From: Cytophagales bacterium
Lineage (GTDB): Bacteria; Bacteroidota; Bacteroidia; Cytophagales; Cyclobacteriaceae
Assembly: GCA_003454975.1 (NCBI GenBank)
Contig: DMST01000207.1
Coordinates: 44,817-59,326, forward strand
DNA: 14,510 nt
Reading direction: 5' to 3'
Shown: positions 13,301 through 14,510 of the stretch, one piece after another
Position numbering within the stretch: position 1 is the first letter of the stretch
Layout of the letters: each line of letters opens with the position of its first letter
Position numbers and translations under genes: made by a program
The notes under the pieces: model-generated
The model's database searches: none
Told to the model about the DNA's origin: nothing
The model's input: only the letters and a program-made list of their open reading frames with translations

Positions 13301-14510
13301 ACGGTCAACCGGTTGATCGATTACTTTATCCAGGCCCAGAACAATTTGCTGTTTCGCACTGAAATTCCTTCCGAGCCGGACAACCCTCGAATAGAATTGG
13401 GCGGTGATGAAGTGATACTGGCTTGGCCACTTCTGAAGCAGTGGGCTGAGAAAGAGGTAGAGTTGCAGGGGCGCTATTGGGAGCTTCTCCAACAAGCTGA
13501 GGCCCATGATCGCGGGGAGGCAGGGCTGCTTCAGCAACCCTATCTGGCCTTGGTCGATGTTTGGGTAAATAAGTATTCGGCCAATGCGGCATGGGCGAAC
13601 CGGATTGCGCCAGGGTGGGAGCGGGCCTACAACTATCTTGAGGATAGCTTAGCCGCTGAAGCTGCACAACAGGAGGAAATAAAACGCCTGCGAAGGCGCC
13701 AACTGGCAAGTTTGGGAGTGCTGGCGGCAATCGTCACCATTGCAGCAGTGGTGGCCTTTATTCTCATGGGCCAGGCTAGAGACGAAACAGCACGGGCAGA
13801 AGCCTCCGAGCAAAAATCGGAAACCATTACCAATGCCTTTCGGCTGCTAAGCCAGGCCGAAAATGAACTGCAGGAAACAGCGAACGTAGGACTGTTTCTT
13901 GCCAAAGTTGCCCTTGACTCTATCAACAAAGATACTACCGATGAAAATGCCACCAACCTAAGAAGCCTACAGCGGGGGGTATACGATTTGGTAGAGAATA
14001 GTCTTTTTTTTAGCTCTCCCTTTCTTCAGGATACACTCACTTATTATGCCACGGCCCATCAGTGGGATCTCGGTTTCCGGCAGGGTAAGTCTGGGGTACT
14101 GCGTAACCGCGCATCGAAGACCCGACAGGGCATCGGTTTCCCTTTTACTGATGAGGAATACATTGACCAGGTTTTCGTAGCGCCCAATGGGAGTTCTTTT
14201 GTAGTCACCTTTTGGGACCATGCTCCCCAGTGGAGGGATAGTACCGGAGCGCTTTTGGGAGAACTCAACATCAACGATTCGCTCGATGTAAAGGACGTCG
14301 TTTTCAGCCAAGATAGTGATTGGGTAATGATAGGCACGGCCAAACGGTTGTGGCGATGCAACAGGGGACAAGAAGCTGATTTTTTTGCCTATTTGGGCGG
14401 TAGTTGGTTTGGTGAGCTAAGCCGCCTGGCTTTGCACCCAGAGGAGCGGTTTATTGCCACCGCCAGCACTAGTGGGTACGTAGGCGTATGGTCTATGAGC
14501 AGCCAGCGGC
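10370..14510 (+). CDS. TIR / DUF4062-like / nSTAND NTPase / WD40 protein (3' partial)
   Basis: A single frame runs from ATG 10370 to the right edge without a stop (1380 codons visible). Modules in order: a TIR domain (about 12-185) starting YDIFISYAHND, with the candidate catalytic Glu102 in DYCQLE; a DUF4062-like alpha/beta domain (about 217-365) with GYTILPKEPLP and ADASIHLMG; a third TIR/receiver-like alpha/beta domain (about 372-503) with KVLVDLHAKDQPEVLDLL and LIFICGYAQKAWV; then an nSTAND1-type NTPase opening NPYVGLRPFDEEDSLYFFGR (522-541). The NTPase has Walker A GASGSGKS (562-569), Walker B FLLVDQFEELF (655-665), sensor-like RSDFLGD (708-714) and HESLIRQW (905-912). A winged-helix-like segment occurs twice (about 832-918 and 941-1046). 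A helix at about 1112-1133 is hydrophobic enough to span a membrane. WD40-like blades begin near 1262 and are cut off. By family knowledge, TIR domains cleave NAD+ or make signals, STAND NTPases switch on ligand sensing, and WD40 repeats sense. A defence or self-destruct role is inferred. Confidence 0.9.
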   Translation, partial: MPQDLPSVSGFPYDIFISYAHNDNQQVNEEIKGWVELFYNSLEMTLRQRLGKKRNVKIWWDQRRLKANTKFDHSIAEGVEQAAIMICLNSQSLIDSDYCQLERAAFVKKSEEDPVPLVLDHQSRMIPVHLYRLHFEDWPEEFDGLTGLPIYEPDRGGMSYPMLPRDTKFIYRIRDLAEETVTILENIATLTETLQGSTEKQDLAEEVAVVETTEDHRGTLFIGEESRALRQTKIQLIEALRKRGYTILPKEPLPFERIAHETAVRECLAKADASIHLMGRKPGEPFDEDDQVFPNLEQIRWAQEANLQPLVWLPDGLTLDQVSPLSYQTFLRQLEQGSALSRSYRLEWAPPEELVSLIDDHFAELKASRQFKGKVLVDLHAKDQPEVLDLLKWMDVQGIDYWLNPVEEEPGKRLALLEEAVSKVGQLIFICGYAQKAWVESRLQAVCQLIIEQNLAPKDLKVLILPPEKTKEAYDFSDWHFLNLEVVDHSTSQELQPTILEQLKIKSSSIPVRNSVEQAPKNPYVGLRPFDEEDSLYFFGRRQQIIELLDRLYQHRFLAVVGASGSGKSSLIRAGLIPLLRAGYLAYGNQGWEIATLKPGQNPRRNLVKAIADSLQSLAEAPTLEQLELDLERDGVKALIDPLRTLMETQEVNFFLLVDQFEELFRFAPEQAGEEQAHQNAEAQLFISLLLDLAQTPELPLFVTITMRSDFLGDCARYIRLTKVLNASQYLVPRLSAVQRQQAITGPARLSGTPLDAALTETLLEENPSNQDQLPVLQHALNRMWVQVMREGMARPIGVEEYERVGGLENALSLHLDELMAGLPDDDVQLTLLLFQLLTSADKAGRRTRRPARRRELATQLGQTPEGVNRLLKPFMPDDPKREQAFVLAYPVADDPTDVLLDISHESLIRQWKTLESFSAVNTNQAEAAFQRLPDEDKPLAAALFRALVEQDPDGLHYRVRPTQVQQLAAIMDQAESTVNRLIDYFIQAQNNLLFRTEIPSEPDNPRIELGGDEVILAWPLLKQWAEKEVELQGRYWELLQQAEAHDRGEAGLLQQPYLALVDVWVNKYSANAAWANRIAPGWERAYNYLEDSLAAEAAQQEEIKRLRRRQLASLGVLAAIVTIAAVVAFILMGQARDETARAEASEQKSETITNAFRLLSQAENELQETANVGLFLAKVALDSINKDTTDENATNLRSLQRGVYDLVENSLFFSSPFLQDTLTYYATAHQWDLGFRQGKSGVLRNRASKTRQGIGFPFTDEEYIDQVFVAPNGSSFVVTFWDHAPQWRDSTGALLGELNINDSLDVKDVVFSQDSDWVMIGTAKRLWRCNRGQEADFFAYLGGSWFGELSRLALHPEERFIATASTSGYVGVWSMSSQR

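Noticed and set aside
12857..14371. Several minus-strand open frames of 88-134 codons under the STAND gene.
   Set aside because: They mirror the uninterrupted plus-strand frame, which has clear domain motifs throughout; none of the antisense frames shows a family motif.

Overview
The window looks like chromosomal DNA of a member of the Bacteroidota, probably of the Cytophagia/Saprospiria type. The evidence is a textbook Bacteroidota promoter (TTG, 20 bases, TACTTTTG) in front of a tiny ribosomal protein THX gene, AT-rich leaders that mostly lack a Shine-Dalgarno sequence, and family-level protein similarities typical of that phylum. Genus assignment is not possible from the sequence alone.

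Layout. (1) 3-989, plus: 3' part of a prenyltransferase/squalene-oxidase-repeat (alpha/alpha toroid) protein cut by the left edge. (2) 1076-1201, minus: a 41-residue 30S ribosomal protein THX gene, convergent with (1) across a shared hairpin terminator. (3) 1310-1939, plus: YiiM-type MOSC protein, divergent from THX. (4) 2071-3750, plus: glutaminyl-tRNA synthetase glnS. (5) 3806-4252, minus: YiiD C-terminal-type hotdog thioesterase, convergent with glnS. (6) 4253-4970: about 720 bases of AT-rich intergenic DNA with short inverted and repeated motifs but no gene I can support. (7) 4971-5378, plus: small SpoIIAA/STAS-like protein. (8) 5437-6156, minus: heme-oxygenase-like helical protein, sharing a terminator with (7). 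(9) 6400-7770, plus: FAD/NAD disulfide oxidoreductase of the mercuric-reductase-like group. (10) 8055-9056 and 9060-10148, plus: a two-gene operon of a sugar-nucleotide epimerase and a GT4-like glycosyltransferase, closed by a strong terminator. (11) 10370 to the right edge, plus: a giant open frame (1380 codons visible, no stop).

The most interesting object is gene 11. It encodes a TIR domain, then a DUF4062-like domain, then a second TIR/receiver-like alpha/beta domain, then a novel-STAND (nSTAND1-type) P-loop NTPase with a duplicated winged-helix region, a single predicted transmembrane helix, and the beginning of a WD40 beta-propeller that continues outside the window. This is the architecture of NTP-dependent bacterial conflict or immune systems: effector, signal-transducing NTPase, sensor. 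The unusual points are three stacked N-terminal alpha/beta modules and a membrane helix between switch and propeller, whose flanking charges predict that the propeller lies outside the cytoplasm.

The rest of the window is mostly housekeeping (translation, redox, thioesterase) plus a surface-glycan gene pair. No tRNA, rRNA, CRISPR array, insertion sequence or integrase was seen.
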